Shown here: one piece after another, positions 1-9,667 of the stretch
Layout of the letters: the number at the start of each line of letters is the position of its first letter
Numbering within the stretch: the first letter of the stretch is position 1
DNA from: Lepidostoma basale
Taxonomy: Eukaryota; Arthropoda; Insecta; Trichoptera; Lepidostomatidae
Reading direction: 5' to 3'
NCBI GenBank assembly: GCA_022606425.2
Contig: JAHDVF020001331.1
Coordinates: 347,527 to 411,526 of the forward strand
Length of the DNA stretch: 64,000 bases
The notes under the pieces: model-generated
Databases searched by the model: none
The model's input: only the letters and a program-made list of their open reading frames with translations
Told to the model about the DNA's origin: nothing
Made by a program: the position numbers and the translations under genes

Positions 1-255
1 GGTAAAAAAAAAATATTTTAACGATGTAAATGGAACCAGAAATAGACGAAGACCGAGAAAAACGTGGCACAATCAAATAAATCAAATATTAAATGTCGGC
101 CATGTGAGGAGTCTGAGAAATCGACGCGCGTGCATGACACGATGTATGAATGTTGAGGAATCGAGAGAAGTATGTCAGGACAGAACAGTGTTGCGTTCCA
201 TTATTTCTGTCTATCCCTCCGGGGAGACGGCGTGATGGTAAGTTAGTTAGTTAAA
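1..255 (+). mobile_element. LINE family A 3' end, cut by window start
   Basis: The sequence encodes the family A C-terminus (VNGTRNRRRPRKTWHNQIN, then RACMTRCMNVEESREVCQD, then SVYPSGETA) and runs into the family 3' end GGCGTGATGG followed by a short TTAG tail at about 236-253. The rest of the element lies outside the window. It is a non-coding remnant in the sense that no start or RT core is present. Confidence 0.85.
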
Positions 256-351
256 ATGTATTCTTTAACCGTCCTACCTTTGGGTTATTTTCCGAGAAAC
301 GTAAAAAAAAAGCATTTTTTTTATTAATGAAATTTAATTATATTTTATATA

Positions 352-701
352 TGTCAAGACAAAGAGCATGCCCAGAACAACCGAAATGAAAACACTCGGC
401 GCTATAGCTGACAAAACCCTACGTGACCGAGTTGGGAATACAGCAATCCGAGAAATCTGCGAGGTCGAAGATGTGGTCGTCAGATGGGGACGTCAAAGAC
501 GGCGATACTGGTATCAACATGTAGAAAGAATGAGCACAAATAGGATACCATACATAGCTCTCCATGGAACGCCAAACGGACAACGCCGACCAGGAAGACC
601 CCCGAAACGGTGGAGAGAAAGCTGGAGTTCAGCGTCTCAAGAGGACCCGCCTGAAATAACAGACTGCTGAGTCTACCAAAAGTGAAGAAGAAGAAGAAGA
701 A
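352..701 (+). mobile_element. LINE family D 3' end with (GAA)n tail
   Basis: An open frame from about 368 to 670 reads MPRTTEMKTLGAIADKTLRD, then IREICEVEDVVVRWGRQRRR, then GRPPKRWRESWSSASQE, which is the C-terminal tail of a non-LTR retrotransposon reverse transcriptase. The stop is followed by a short 3' UTR and a (GAA)n microsatellite at 683-701, the family's priming tail. The copy is 5' truncated; RT motifs are absent. Confidence 0.85.
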
Positions 702-990
702 TTATATATTAATTTTATTTTTTTAAATTACGAAACGTCAAATACTCGGCAGCACACTTCGCCTGCCCCTTGTAAAACTATCATATTTATGAAGACTTGT
801 ACTCGAGTGTTGTTCGCACACGCGCGTATCCCTAACAGTTTGTACATTTTAGATACATTACTTTTTCTCAAGCGCGTACCTACGTGATACGGGATAGCTC
901 AGAATGGTACAGTCACAGTGAACGTATCACGTACGTATAAATACATAGGGTAGTTAAGAATTACTTCCACTTTTGTCTTTATTTCGATAG
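702..990. other. Interval without recognised feature
   Basis: AT-rich sequence after the D tail. No open frame, tRNA-like box or repeat shared with the rest of the window was recognised until the stem-loop motif at 991. Confidence 0.4.
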
Positions 991-1030
991 CAACTGGTTT
1001 CGCCAGGGACGCTGGCATAGACGGACTTAT
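991..1030 (-). other. Repeat R stem-loop (GAAAC motif, type a)
   Basis: On the minus strand the sequence gives GCCAG, a short loop, CTGGC, then GAAAC and CAGTTGC. It matches the better copies at 38911, 53392 and 14821: inner stem GCCAG/CTGGC directly followed by GAAA. It is a 5' fragment of repeat R. Confidence 0.55.
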
Positions 1031-1335
1031 TCTTATTCTTCTTCAATGGCCCTACAGCCCTTATTGAGCCTTAGCCTCCAGTATTCTTCGCCTCCAACTC
1101 TTCCCGTCCTGCTTTGACCCTCCGATCTGACACTCGTAACAACTTCGCCCCATCTCTCCCAACTTCATCCTCCCATCGCAGCCTTGGTCTCCCAATTGGT
1201 CTTCTACCACCTGGGTGCCACTCCAGCAATCTTTTTGGCGTTCGCGATGCGGCATCCTCTGCACGTGACCGGCCCATCTCAGTCTATTCAGTCTGACCTG
1301 TGTGGAGAGACTGGGAGCTTTGTAAATACAATACA
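1031..1335 (-). mobile_element. LINE family F 3' end
   Basis: Minus-strand translation gives LNRLRWAGHVQRM, then in another frame LLEWHPGGRRPIGRPRLRWE and DEVGRDGAKLLRVSDRRVKA, ending in the family's GAAGAAGAATAAG-type tail (1028-1044 on the plus strand). The reading frame is broken between the two halves. It abuts a D-related fragment in the same orientation. Confidence 0.8.
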
Positions 1336-1680
1336 TATGGCATCGTTTATGCAGGATATCAACTTTCTTCCTGTGATGAGTACGACCAGCCTTCTCTCCA
1401 TCTCTTTGGTGGTCGTCCTGGTGGTCGACGGCCCTCTGAAGTCTCATGCATCACGATATAAGAATTCTTGCATTTCTCTCAACGTGGTCTCGAATTTCTT
1501 CATTCGGTATCCTATCTCTAAGGGTTCTCCCCACAATAGGTTGCAATGTTCTCATTTCTGCTACTTTTAAGAGATGTTTGGTTCTGACAGTGTCTGATCT
1601 TGCTTCGATTCCGTATGTTATTATGGGCCTGATGCATGTTTTATAAATTCTAACTTTGCATTTTTCACTTTCATTTATTA
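1336..1680 (-). mobile_element. D-related LINE fragment (RT thumb and C-terminus)
   Basis: Minus-strand translation shows KCKIRIYKTCIRPIITYGI-like sequence, then RTKHLLKVAEMRTLQPIVGR and TLRDRIPNEEIRD, the region after the RT palm in family D-type elements, then LQRAVDHQDDHQRDGEKAG. The last part recurs at 27320-27475. Frames are interrupted; no catalytic motif remains. Confidence 0.65.
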
Positions 1681-1753
1681 AATATCTTTATAGAATCAAA
1701 ATATTAAAACGGGAACGTGTTTTATAACAATATGTTTATTGTACAAATATTTA

Positions 1754-2139
1754 GGGTCTTTCAATTAGGACGCTCCATTTTTAATCGCTTGTGCAGAATG
1801 TTCATCGTGGCGTGCGCTGTGTGCTACGTAGCGTCGTCTTGTTGGAACCATATGTTGTCGGTATCCACATCATCTAGTTGAAGCCACAAGAGTCTCAAAT
1901 TTATGCATTAAACGACGTGTTATGGACTCTGCAAGACGGTCATGAATGCCATAAATTGTCGAACAGAGCACTGATTTTGATAATACATTTTAACAATTTT
2001 AACGCGTTGTTGAAGCGTGTAGCGTTAAATTGTAAAATGTTAAAATTAAATAAGTATTTTTGTAAAATTTGATAGCTATCGCTTAACCAAAATGGCCGCT
2101 ATGCGCTGACAAAGTTTAAACGTCCCTATTGAAAAACCC
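1754..2139 (-). mobile_element. Small IS630/mariner-type DNA transposon relic with TIRs
   Basis: The left end GGGTCTTTCAATTAGGACG (1754) and the reverse complement of the right end GGGTTTTTCAATAGGGACG (to 2139) form imperfect terminal inverted repeats about 19 bp long. A TA lies at 1752-1753 on the left; the right-hand TA is mutated. Inside, minus-strand translation near 1800-1890 gives DVDTDNIWFQQDDAT, resembling the second-aspartate region of IS630/Tc1/mariner transposases. The 386-bp length implies a large internal deletion. Confidence 0.55.
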
Positions 2140-2520
2140 TTTGAACACCAGGATACACCACGTGCAGCAAAGCCACGCAGTCATTTGGCCAAAAGTATAT
2201 GTCATACATAATGTCATTAAGTGTCCTTTAAAATAAAATAAAAATTGTGGCAGCATCATTTAGACAGGTTGTTTTATTTAATTTAAAAGTTTGAGCGCTC
2301 ATAATGAAAAAGCCTACATTTAATAAATTAAAATAACATAAAAAGTATGTGCATGACTATGATTTCAAAAGAACTCACTCGAAGAATAAAATGTGTGGCA
2401 GTTTATCCTCTAATATACTACTCCGATAAAACTTAAACAAACTGAAATTTGGCTGAAAAACTTCCGTGTAATATAATACTGAATTTCCTATCTTAAAATA
2501 AATCCAAATTTAGTAATAAA
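2140..2520. other. AT-rich interval, no gene seen
   Basis: No coding frame or repeat family was recognised here; the sequence is AT-rich with homopolymer runs. Confidence 0.4.
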
Positions 2521-2523
2521 ACA

Positions 2524-3031
2524 AAATTTAAAAATGTCAAGCCTTATGAATGGAAGTGAAGCTTGGCAAAAAAAAAAAACAAGTAGGATAAATACCATAG
2601 AATCGATATCACTGAGAAAAATGTGCGGGAAAACGATATATGATAGAATACCGAACGACGAAATAAGGAAGAAATTGGTTCATAAGTAAAATTAAAAAAA
2701 TGTATTAAGAAGGTGTGACATATGGAACGAATGGACGAGAGAAGAATGGTTTAAATGTTGTATACAAGCAGTGTTAGTGGAATGAGAAACCTTGCGTTTA
2801 AATGTTGTATACAAGCAGTGTTAGTGGAATGAGAAACCTTGCGAGACCAAGGAAATCATGGCATGACCAAATTAATCAAATACTAAAAGGCGACCATATT
2901 CAAAGTAGGAATAATCGACGAGCGTGCATATTACTATGTATGCATGAATAGGAATCTGGAGATGTATGTCAGGACGGAGCAGTATGGCGGTATATCCTCT
3001 CTTCCTACAGCAAAACGGTGTGATGGTTAGT
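2524..3031 (+). mobile_element. LINE family A 3' part with internal 47-bp duplication
   Basis: It starts at LMNGSEAW-like sequence and passes through the family A markers (SLRKMCGKTIYDRIPNDEI, HMERMDERRMV, HDQINQILKGDH) to GGTGTGATGGTTAGT. It contains a perfect tandem duplication of 47 bp (2750-2796 and 2797-2843) that breaks the frame. It is followed at once by a family B element in the opposite orientation. Confidence 0.8.
2750..2843. repeat. 47-bp perfect tandem duplication
   Basis: Two consecutive identical 47-bp units, the second starting at 2797, lie inside the family A copy. Other A copies have the segment once, so this is a local duplication after insertion. Confidence 0.9.
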
Positions 3032-3445
3032 TCTTCTTCTTCTTCTTCTTCTGCCTATTCCCGTCCACTCCTGAAAAAAGACTTCCGTCCATTCGCTTCC
3101 ATGTCACTCTGTCTTGTGCAGACTGCATTCAGGTTATTCCGACATGTCTGTTCAGATCATCCTTCCACCGTAATTGCGGTCGCCCTGCACTTCTCTTTGC
3201 CGTCCACGGTCTCCAAGTCGTCTTCTTGTCCACTTTTCATCTGAGCTTCTGACTACGTGACCTGCCCATTGCCATTTTAGAGTCGCCACCAGGTGGATGA
3301 CGTCAGTGACCTTTGTTTTTATTCTCGCCGTATCGTTTCTGAATCTGTCTCTTAGGCTTATTCCTAACATGGCTCTTTCCATGTTTTTTTGGGTCACTCT
3401 AAGTTCTTCGGCACTTTGTTTGGACAATGTTATAGTTTCAAGGCC
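3032..3445 (-). mobile_element. LINE family B 3' end with (GAA)n tail
   Basis: Minus-strand open frame 3152-3427 reads MSKQSAEELRVTQKNMERAM, LGISLRDRFRNDTARIKTKV, LKWQWAGHVVRSSDEKWTRR, the C-terminal domain of an RTE-like retrotransposon. The plus strand shows the tail as (TTC)n at 3030-3049. The domain continues after a frameshift toward 3060 (ITRMQSAQDRVTWKRMDGS-like). Confidence 0.8.
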
Positions 3446-4018
3446 ATTGGGACCCCAGAGAAAGAACAGTCATCTTGGAGCTGGAAAGGATCCAGAAACG
3501 ATTTTTAAGGTATTTATACCTCAGACAGTATAACTGTTATCCTTTTGTGTACCCCTCACTGTTTCTCTCAGGAGTGTTGGGTTTCAACACTCTTGAAGCT
3601 CGTCGAATGATCTTTCTGGGAAAGCATTTTTTTTAAGTTATCCGCAGGTATTTTCAATCCAGGAGTACTGAGAGAGCTAAATCTGTACGTTCCCCATAGT
3701 TATAGCAGAGCAAGGGGGTATATATTATTTTATGCCCCAAATTGCCGCACAGAGGCCCTTCGATGTTCTCCTGTATTGAAAGCGATTCGTCTCTTAAATG
3801 AGGTTGCAGAAGAGATAGTCCTCTTTGGATGCAATTATGGTGAATTCGTTAATGCCCTTATGATAAAGGCAGCAAGCAAATAACTGGCTTTTCCTATTCA
3901 TAAGGTTCTATGTATATTTCCTTTGATATTCTTTTTTTTCACCCTTTACATCGATTTGGCTTGCGCTGTAATGATGTAAGGAGTTTTTTCAACAAAATAA
4001 TACTAATAATAAGGAGCA
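3446..4018 (+). mobile_element. CR1-like LINE G' 3' end, source of the SINE1 tail
   Basis: Across two frames it encodes LELERIQKRFLRYLYLRQYN, FVYPSLFLSGVLGFNTLEAR, then GVLRELNLYVPHSYSRARGY, FYAPNCRTEALRCSPVLKAI, FGCNYGEFVNALMIKAASK and a stop. This is the C-terminal end typical of CR1/Jockey-group elements. The 3' UTR ends (3938-4010) with TTTACATCGATTTGGCTTGC and GTAATGATGTAA followed by an (AAT)-rich tail, the same end as SINE1. The RT core is missing. Confidence 0.75.
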
Positions 4019-4276
4019 ACTGGCAGAACTTCATTATTTTTTTTTCCAGGTTGATCGGAATTTTCCGGTTTTTAAGGATGAAACCCATTTTTCTGAAAGC
4101 TGCCCAGCGTGGTACAATTCTCCGCCCAATCGAATATTGTGTGATGGTTAGTTAGTTAGATAAACCTCTTATGATATTTTTATGTTATTTTCGTCTTCCG
4201 AGTTCATTTTTCTCGACATATTTCACAGATATCATATAATGTCATTACCTTCAAGGGAGCGATATTTATACAGGTA

Positions 4277-4575
4277 TAACAACAACAACAACAAACCATC
4301 GCGCCGTTTCTCGTTAGGGGTAGGCGGAGAGAATGAACCGCCACGCTACTCTATCCTGGCACACCTCTCTAGCTTCCTCCACATTCATATAGCGAGTCAT
4401 GCACGCACGTTGATTATTCCGACTTCTAACATGACCAACCTTTAAATTTTAATTAATTTGGTCAAGCCATGTTTTCCTCTATCTGCCTCGACTCTGTACT
4501 CCATTTACATCATTAACTTTCTTAACCATTATTTCTCCATCCATGCGCTCCATATGTCCGAACCAACGTACAGGT
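4277..4575 (-). mobile_element. LINE family A 3' end with (TTG)n-type tail
   Basis: On the minus strand the usual A end is present, but the tail is (GTT)n/(TTG)n (plus strand AACAACAACAACAAACCATC at 4278) instead of (TTAG)n. Coding markers HMERMDGEIMV-like, GVEARQIEENMA-like and MTRYMNVEEARE are frameshifted. It is 5' truncated near 4575. Confidence 0.75.
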
Positions 4576-4794
4576 ATAACGATTTCAATAAATTATATAA
4601 AAGTGTATATCGTTCTTCTGATGATGAATGTATTGTATAACATCTTGTTAATTGTCAAGAACAATAAAACTGAACTCTCATTAATTCCTAAATCTACTTT
4701 TGAAGAATCTCAGGCTTGAAAAATATTGTTCCCTTAAATATATTAAAACCAATAAAGAAAGAAAAACAAATGCTAGTTTTTTTTCAATACTATC

Positions 4795-5200
4795 TAAATC
4801 GCATAAATCTCGCGCCTCTTTTGCATTTACCATCGTGACATGCAAGCTCGTCGATTGTTTTAATTACTTCGAACATGGTCGCCTTTCAGTATGCCACGTC
4901 TTCTTGGCCTTCCTCGACTTATTTTTCCATTCACACTACTTGTCTATATATTTTTAACCATTCTTCCCTTATCCATTCGTTCCATATGTCCAAACCATCT
5001 TAGTGACCCTTTCTTAATTTTATTTATTCGGCATTCATCCAGTTTACATTACTTTCTTACATCTTCAATTTCTCTCTGTTCGCAGTTATGCCACAATCCG
5101 TCATACATTCTTCATTTTCAAATACCATAACTGTAGACTTTGTAATATTCATTCTTATTGTATATGTACTTCGTAAATTCTTGACATTACGACTTGTAGA
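4795..5200 (-). mobile_element. Degenerate LINE family A fragment
   Basis: The order of family A blocks on the minus strand is retained (RWFGHMERMDKGRMVKNI-like, then GRPRRRGILKGDHVRSN-like), but with many stops and indels. No tail is recognisable, so this is an old copy. Confidence 0.55.
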
Positions 5201-5582
5201 TCGTCCATGTTGTCAGCGATTAAAACAAACCATCTTAATGTACATATTATTGTTTGTTAATAACACATTCATTCGTTCTGTATTTACTTCTTATATATTC
5301 ATTCGACAAACGGTGAAATGTTTAAAGGCTTTTTTCAATAAATTGGCTGGTTGTTGCGCTTTCTCACTTTGACTATGAACATCTCTTAGGGATACTACAA
5401 CCCCGCGAAATCCCACCCCGAAGTCAAGATCCTATGTCGTGTCCTCCCCTTGTCAGCTTTAAATACTTCTATGTGACCTTAATCTAAGAAATAAAGTCTT
5501 TGGCGCTCGTATTTCAAGGTTAGGCATGGCTATTTCAAGCATCATAGTTTTTTTCTGTTTTTATGGCTTTCAGTATTGATAT

Positions 5583-6105
5583 GGTTAACTAACTAACTAA
5601 CTAACCATCAAGCCGTTTCTCCGGAGAGACAGACAGAGAGGATGAATCGCCATACTGATCTATCCTAACATACTTCTTGATCTTCGTCAACATTCATACA
5701 TCGTAATATGCACGCAAGTCGATTTTTCCGACTTCGATTGTGGCCGCCTATTAATATTTGATTAATTTGGTCAAGCCATGCTGTTCTCGTTTATTTTTCC
5801 ATTCACACTGCTTGTATACAACATTTAACCATTCTTCTCTCTTCTATTCATTCCAAATGACTAAACCATCTCAGGGATACTTTATTATTTTTACTTATGC
5901 AGTCGTCTGCTATACATTTCTTCCTCATTTCGTCGTTCACTTCTTATATTTTCATTCGACGCCTTATGATACAAAGTTTTTCCACACATTATTCTAAGGG
6001 ATCTCATTTTTACGCCCTTTATCCTACTCTCATTCTTCTTTTGCCAGCTCCAAGCTTCACTTTCATACAATAGGGTAGGCACTAGAACTCCATTATTTCT
6101 TCGGT
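5583..6105 (-). mobile_element. LINE family A 3' part with (TTAG)n tail
   Basis: The plus strand begins TTAACTAACTAACTAACCAT (the tail in reverse), then runs upstream through the A C-terminal blocks to VPTLLYESEAWSWQKKNESR and MRSLRIMCGKTLYHKASNEN (minus-strand frame 5891-6082). The frame is interrupted repeatedly. It is truncated just upstream of the NGVLVPTL segment. Confidence 0.75.
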
Positions 6106-6394
6106 ATAAAATGGTGCTGTATGTAAAACATATTTAAGTTTTTCAATAAGTCGTTTGATTAATAAAATTCTTTTGGTGTGTTTTAGGTAAATGGGAAGTT
6201 TTGTGAGTTTATTTAAGAAGATCAAAGTATTGGAGTGATTTATTGTTTTTCCATATTAAATAATTAATAAGAATGAAAACGTATATTTTCAGAAGAAGTT
6301 TTCAGCCAACTAAGTTAACTAACACATGTTATAATATCATACATGTTCCTAGATTCTTGCATTTTGTAATAATTTGGGTAAGTTTATATTCGTT

Positions 6395-6500
6395 CTCCCG
6401 ATGACGAAAGTGTAAAGCCTTCGAAGCGTGTCGAGAAAAATAAACTCAAAAGTGAAAAAAAAAACAGTATTTCAATTCATAAAAAATTGGCATTGTGAAA
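6395..6500 (+). repeat. GAA-motif repeat (type f) with AAAACAGT downstream unit
   Basis: The segment CCCGATGACGAAAGTGTAAA followed by GCCTTCGAAGCGTGTCGAG and an A-rich stretch with ACAGTATTTCAATTCATAA recurs in part at 31450-31485 and 31911-31965. It resembles a degenerate CTGATGA...GAAA element. No coding content. Confidence 0.4.
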
Positions 6501-6694
6501 TTTCACAGTGTTATAACGCCTTTTATCTAAAATATAATAATAAAAACTAGAAGTTTTATTTTATTTTTCATGAATGACATGTTTTGTTTGATAATGCTTT
6601 AGCATGGCAAAACAACGCGAAAAAATTAATAAGAAAATGACAAAAATAATGATTTACAGACAAATTGCAGATATTTAAATGTAGAAGTGGTGAA

Positions 6695-7015
6695 ATGTAG
6701 AAATGTAGATGTGTCCCTTGGTCAAGTAAAATTAAAAAAAATGTCCCTGAGAAGGTTTTTTGGAGATTGGTTAAAATGTTGGAAATGAGCAGTGTGGGTG
6801 GAAAAAAAAGCCGTGTTCTTACACAAGGAAAGCATGGCATGACAAAATTAATCAAATAATAAAAGGCGTCCACATTCGAAGGCGTAAAAATCGACGAGCG
6901 TGCATGTTTCGATGTATGAATGTAGACGAAAGTCAAAACAAATCAGTACGGCGGTTCATCCTCTCTGCCTATCCCTCCGTGAAAACGGCGTGATGGTTAT
7001 TTAGTTAGTTAGTCA
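6695..7015 (+). mobile_element. LINE family A 3' fragment
   Basis: From about 6720 the plus strand gives family A nucleotides (SLRRFFGDW-like, then QGKHGMTKLIK in place of PRKTWHDQIN, then RACMFRCMNVDESQN), ending GGCGTGATGGTTATTTAGTTAG. Several indels destroy the frame. Confidence 0.7.
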
Positions 7016-7017
7016 AA

Positions 7018-7448
7018 TAGAGAATGATCAAATGCTATGTGTGGTCTGTTTTATTGTACGGATGTGAAACGTGGACCTTGAAAGTTAACTCAATGAACAG
7101 ACTGGAAGCATTTGAAATGTGGCTCCATCGCCGAATGCTCAGAGTTCCCTGGACAGACATGGTTACCAATACCGAAGTCTTGAGGCAAGGTAGAGTTGAC
7201 AGGGAACTGTTATCAACTATCAAGGTTCAAAAGATCTCACATCTGGGTCATATACTGCGTGGGGAAAAGTACCACCTTCTCCAACTGATATTGGAGGGGA
7301 AAATTGAGGGACGCCGAGGGCCCAGTACGAGACAAATGTCCTGGCTGCGAAACATGAGGAATCGGACCGGCATCTGAAGTATGGAGGAGCTGTTCCGAGG
7401 TTCGCCGAGGTTGGGGGGACCCGACAAGGCACTTGAAGAAGAAGAAGT
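7018..7448 (+). mobile_element. LINE family C 3' end with (GAA)n tail
   Basis: Open frame 7024-7377 encodes MIKCYVWSVLLYGCETWTLK, NSMNRLEAFEMWLHRRMLRV, DRELLSTIKVQKISHLGHIL, GEKYHLLQLILEGKIEGRRG, the region C-terminal to the RT domain. A small deletion follows at about 7400 before the GTRQGT end and the (GAA)n tail at 7435-7448. An A copy later inserted into this tail. Confidence 0.85.
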
Positions 7449-7451
7449 CAA

Positions 7452-7935
7452 CAACAACAACAAACAAACCATCAGGCCGTTTCCCCGCAGGGGTAGGCAG
7501 AGAGAATGGACCACCACACCACTCTATCCTGGCACACTTCTCTAGCTTCCTCCACATTCATACATCGAGTCATACACGCACGTCGATTCTTCCGGCTTCT
7601 GACATGACCAACCTTTAATATTTGATTAATTTGGTCATGCCATGTTTTCCTCGGTCTACCTCGACTCCTTACTCCATTTACATCGTTAACGTATACTTTT
7701 TTAACCATTATTTCTTCATCCATGTGCTCCATATGTCCGAACCAACGAAGCGAACCTTTCATAATTTTGTTCATAATACCTTCTTTCGCTCTACATTCCT
7801 TCCTAATATCAGCATTTGAGATTCTGTCGTACATCTTTCTACTACACATACGTCTTAGGGACCTCATCTCTACCGTATTTATTCTGCTCTCCATCTTCCA
7901 TGCTTCGCTTCCATACATAAGGGTTGGGACCAGAA
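7452..7935 (-). mobile_element. LINE family A copy with 12-bp target-site duplication
   Basis: This A copy begins (plus strand) with ACAACAACAACAAACAAACC, a (TTG)n-type tail, and is truncated after VPTLMYGSEAW. It is flanked by a perfect 12-bp duplication AGAAGAAGTCAA (7440-7451 and 7936-7947), taken from the end of the neighbouring C element. The order is therefore C first, A second. Confidence 0.85.
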
Positions 7936-7960
7936 AGAAGAAGTCAAATAAATAAAACAA
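7472..7960 (-). pseudogene. Family A retrotransposon C-terminal ORF remnant
   Basis: A 162-codon frame: LVPTLMYGSEAWKMESRINT, VEMRSLRRMCSRKMYDRISN, then IMNKIMKGSLRWFGHMEHMD, GRPRKTWHDQINQILKVGHV, RACMTRCMNVEEAREVCQDR, SILSAYPCGETA and stop. It is the part downstream of the RT palm. The first ~10 codons come from the flanking target, so there is no genuine start. It is one of the least damaged A C-termini here. Confidence 0.8.
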
Positions 7961-8560
7961 ATTATTAAACGCATAACATCACTCGTAGCTCTGAATACAA
8001 AACTCGTGGTTTCAAAATCAGTCAACGAAAAAAATGACGCGATGAGAAATATGAATCTAAAGCATTAAAAATAATAGGTTATATGTATAGAAATAATTAA
8101 TATAAAGCGTACAGAAATCGATCGATTATCTCCCAAGTTCGAATATGCGCAAATATCCATCTGGTACTGACCTATGCAGCGGGACCACTTTTTATATATG
8201 CGTCCTGCTTCGATCCACGCCTGTCCCACTTATAGTCCTCCCGGCGCGTGTATATCCTACTCACTCACACAAGGACGGCGTGCGTATTGTGGGCTGCCTC
8301 GCTTTACGCGGAAAGTTCGCACATCGGAGATTCCGCGAATCGCGAGGGTCGGAGCTAACCGAAATAAAATCATTGAATAAATATAACTGACTATAATTAT
8401 GATCCAACATTTTTTAATTCCCAAAATTTTAACAATAAAATCAAACAGAGTGATCACAAAAATGGGTGGAGTAATTTTTAACCCTTAAATGCATGAATTA
8501 TTGTATATAAAATTATATTAGTTTTATAGTTTTATCGTTTTTATAAAGAATTTTGACAGG
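7961..8560. other. Interval with a GC-richer patch, unidentified
   Basis: Mostly AT-rich. Positions 8145-8370 are richer in G+C and hold overlapping short frames of 68-81 codons on the plus strand and 66 on the minus strand; I recognise none of these products. The patch GCCTCGCTTTACGCGG loosely recalls 11780-11800 on the other strand, possibly an old repeat. Confidence 0.35.
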
Positions 8561-8564
8561 TGTA

Positions 8565-8690
8565 AAAATACATTTTTCATTTGTTCCAATGACAATTTGA
8601 ATAATTTCTTCAATATTATTTTTAAGTTCTTGCTGGTTAAGTGCCTTATTACAGCTAATTTAAAAAACGGTGGATACTTGTACATAAATT
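8565..8690 (-). repeat. Dispersed repeat Q, copy 1
   Basis: Contains ACAATTTGAATAATTTCTTC, AAGTTCTTGCTGGTTAAGTG and a following AAAAACGGT block, shared with 29910-30035 and 46500-46645. In the 46.5 kb copy the minus strand stays open as LEQELQNVIKEIIQIDIETN, so repeat Q may derive from a coding region. Confidence 0.55.
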
Positions 8691-8697
8691 AAATAAA

Positions 8698-9115
8698 CGC
8701 AAAAGTCAGGATCGTCCATGTCAACATGTGCAACATCGAAAAAAACATTATGTGTTATTACATTATGTGCTAAATTAAAAAACGGTGGATTCGTGGAACA
8801 TAAATTAAATAGACAATATGTGCTCCATTTAAAAAGAACATTTTGTGTTAAATTATTTTTATTTTGTTATTTTATTTTATATCATTGTATTTTATATTAT
8901 TTGTTTTAGATTTATTTTGTGGGTATTGGACGATCGAAGTGTGCGCGGGAGATGCCTATTGGTGGCGATGAGGTTCGCAACCCATCACACCGCGTCTCCC
9001 GCGGAGCGAAAAGAGAAGGATGGAGTGCTGCATCAGTAAAAGTGTGACAGTCCATTCTTTCTGTCTACCCTTTCGGGGAGACGGCGTGATGGTTAGTTAG
9101 TTAGTTAGTTAGTTA
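8698..9115 (+). mobile_element. A' element: internally deleted non-autonomous derivative of LINE A
   Basis: The 3' end (GTCCATTCTTTCTGTCTACC to GGCGTGATGG plus TTAGTTAG tail at 9092-9114) is that of family A. Upstream is a leader (TCGTCCATGTCAACATGTGC, then GGTGGCGATGAGGTTCGCAA and GGATGGAGTGCTGCATCAG). The last piece matches the start of the A endonuclease region at 62094-62106. The same junction occurs at 47692-47960, so the deleted form was probably itself copied. Confidence 0.7.
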
Positions 9116-9665
9116 AATGCATGATTTTTGCAAATTCAAAAGTAAAAATATTTTTATACTAAAATTAGGTTGAAAATAACGGGAAAAATAATTTTAAAAA
9201 CGTTTATTTGTGGATTTTATTCAAATTTTATTCACTGCATATTTTGTTTAGTTTTTGCAATCATTACAAAAAATATAAATAAAAAATTAATAAGCAATGG
9301 TAGACTCGCCTTTATGGAGTATATAAAATTATTTTATTTCATTTTATATCCAGTAGCACCAATGAAAATAAATAAACTCTAAGAAATGTGACACATCTGC
9401 ACCCAACGTTTTTATTTATTTATTAAAATGTCGATTTCTTGCTTACAGAGACATCTACTCGAATAATTTAAAAACTCTTTGCTTCGCGTATTGTTACACT
9501 TACGCAACACTATGCATTAGAGTTCATGTATTGCATGTATACAGAGTTATAAGCGCCTAAATAAATTGGTGCAGATATGCAACAGAATGCATTTAAGGGA
9601 AGGTGGAGGGGGTATAATTAAGATTGAGGAGAAGATTTAAAAAAAAATCAATAATGTAAAAATAT
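9116..9665. other. AT-rich interval, no gene seen
   Basis: Only short frames (at most 70 codons) of low complexity occur. No repeat family from this window was recognised. Confidence 0.4.
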
Positions 9666-9667
9666 AA

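Noticed and set aside
8145..8390. Small host gene in the GC-richer patch
   Set aside because: Overlapping short frames on both strands, no recognised domain, no splice or start context that could be defended.
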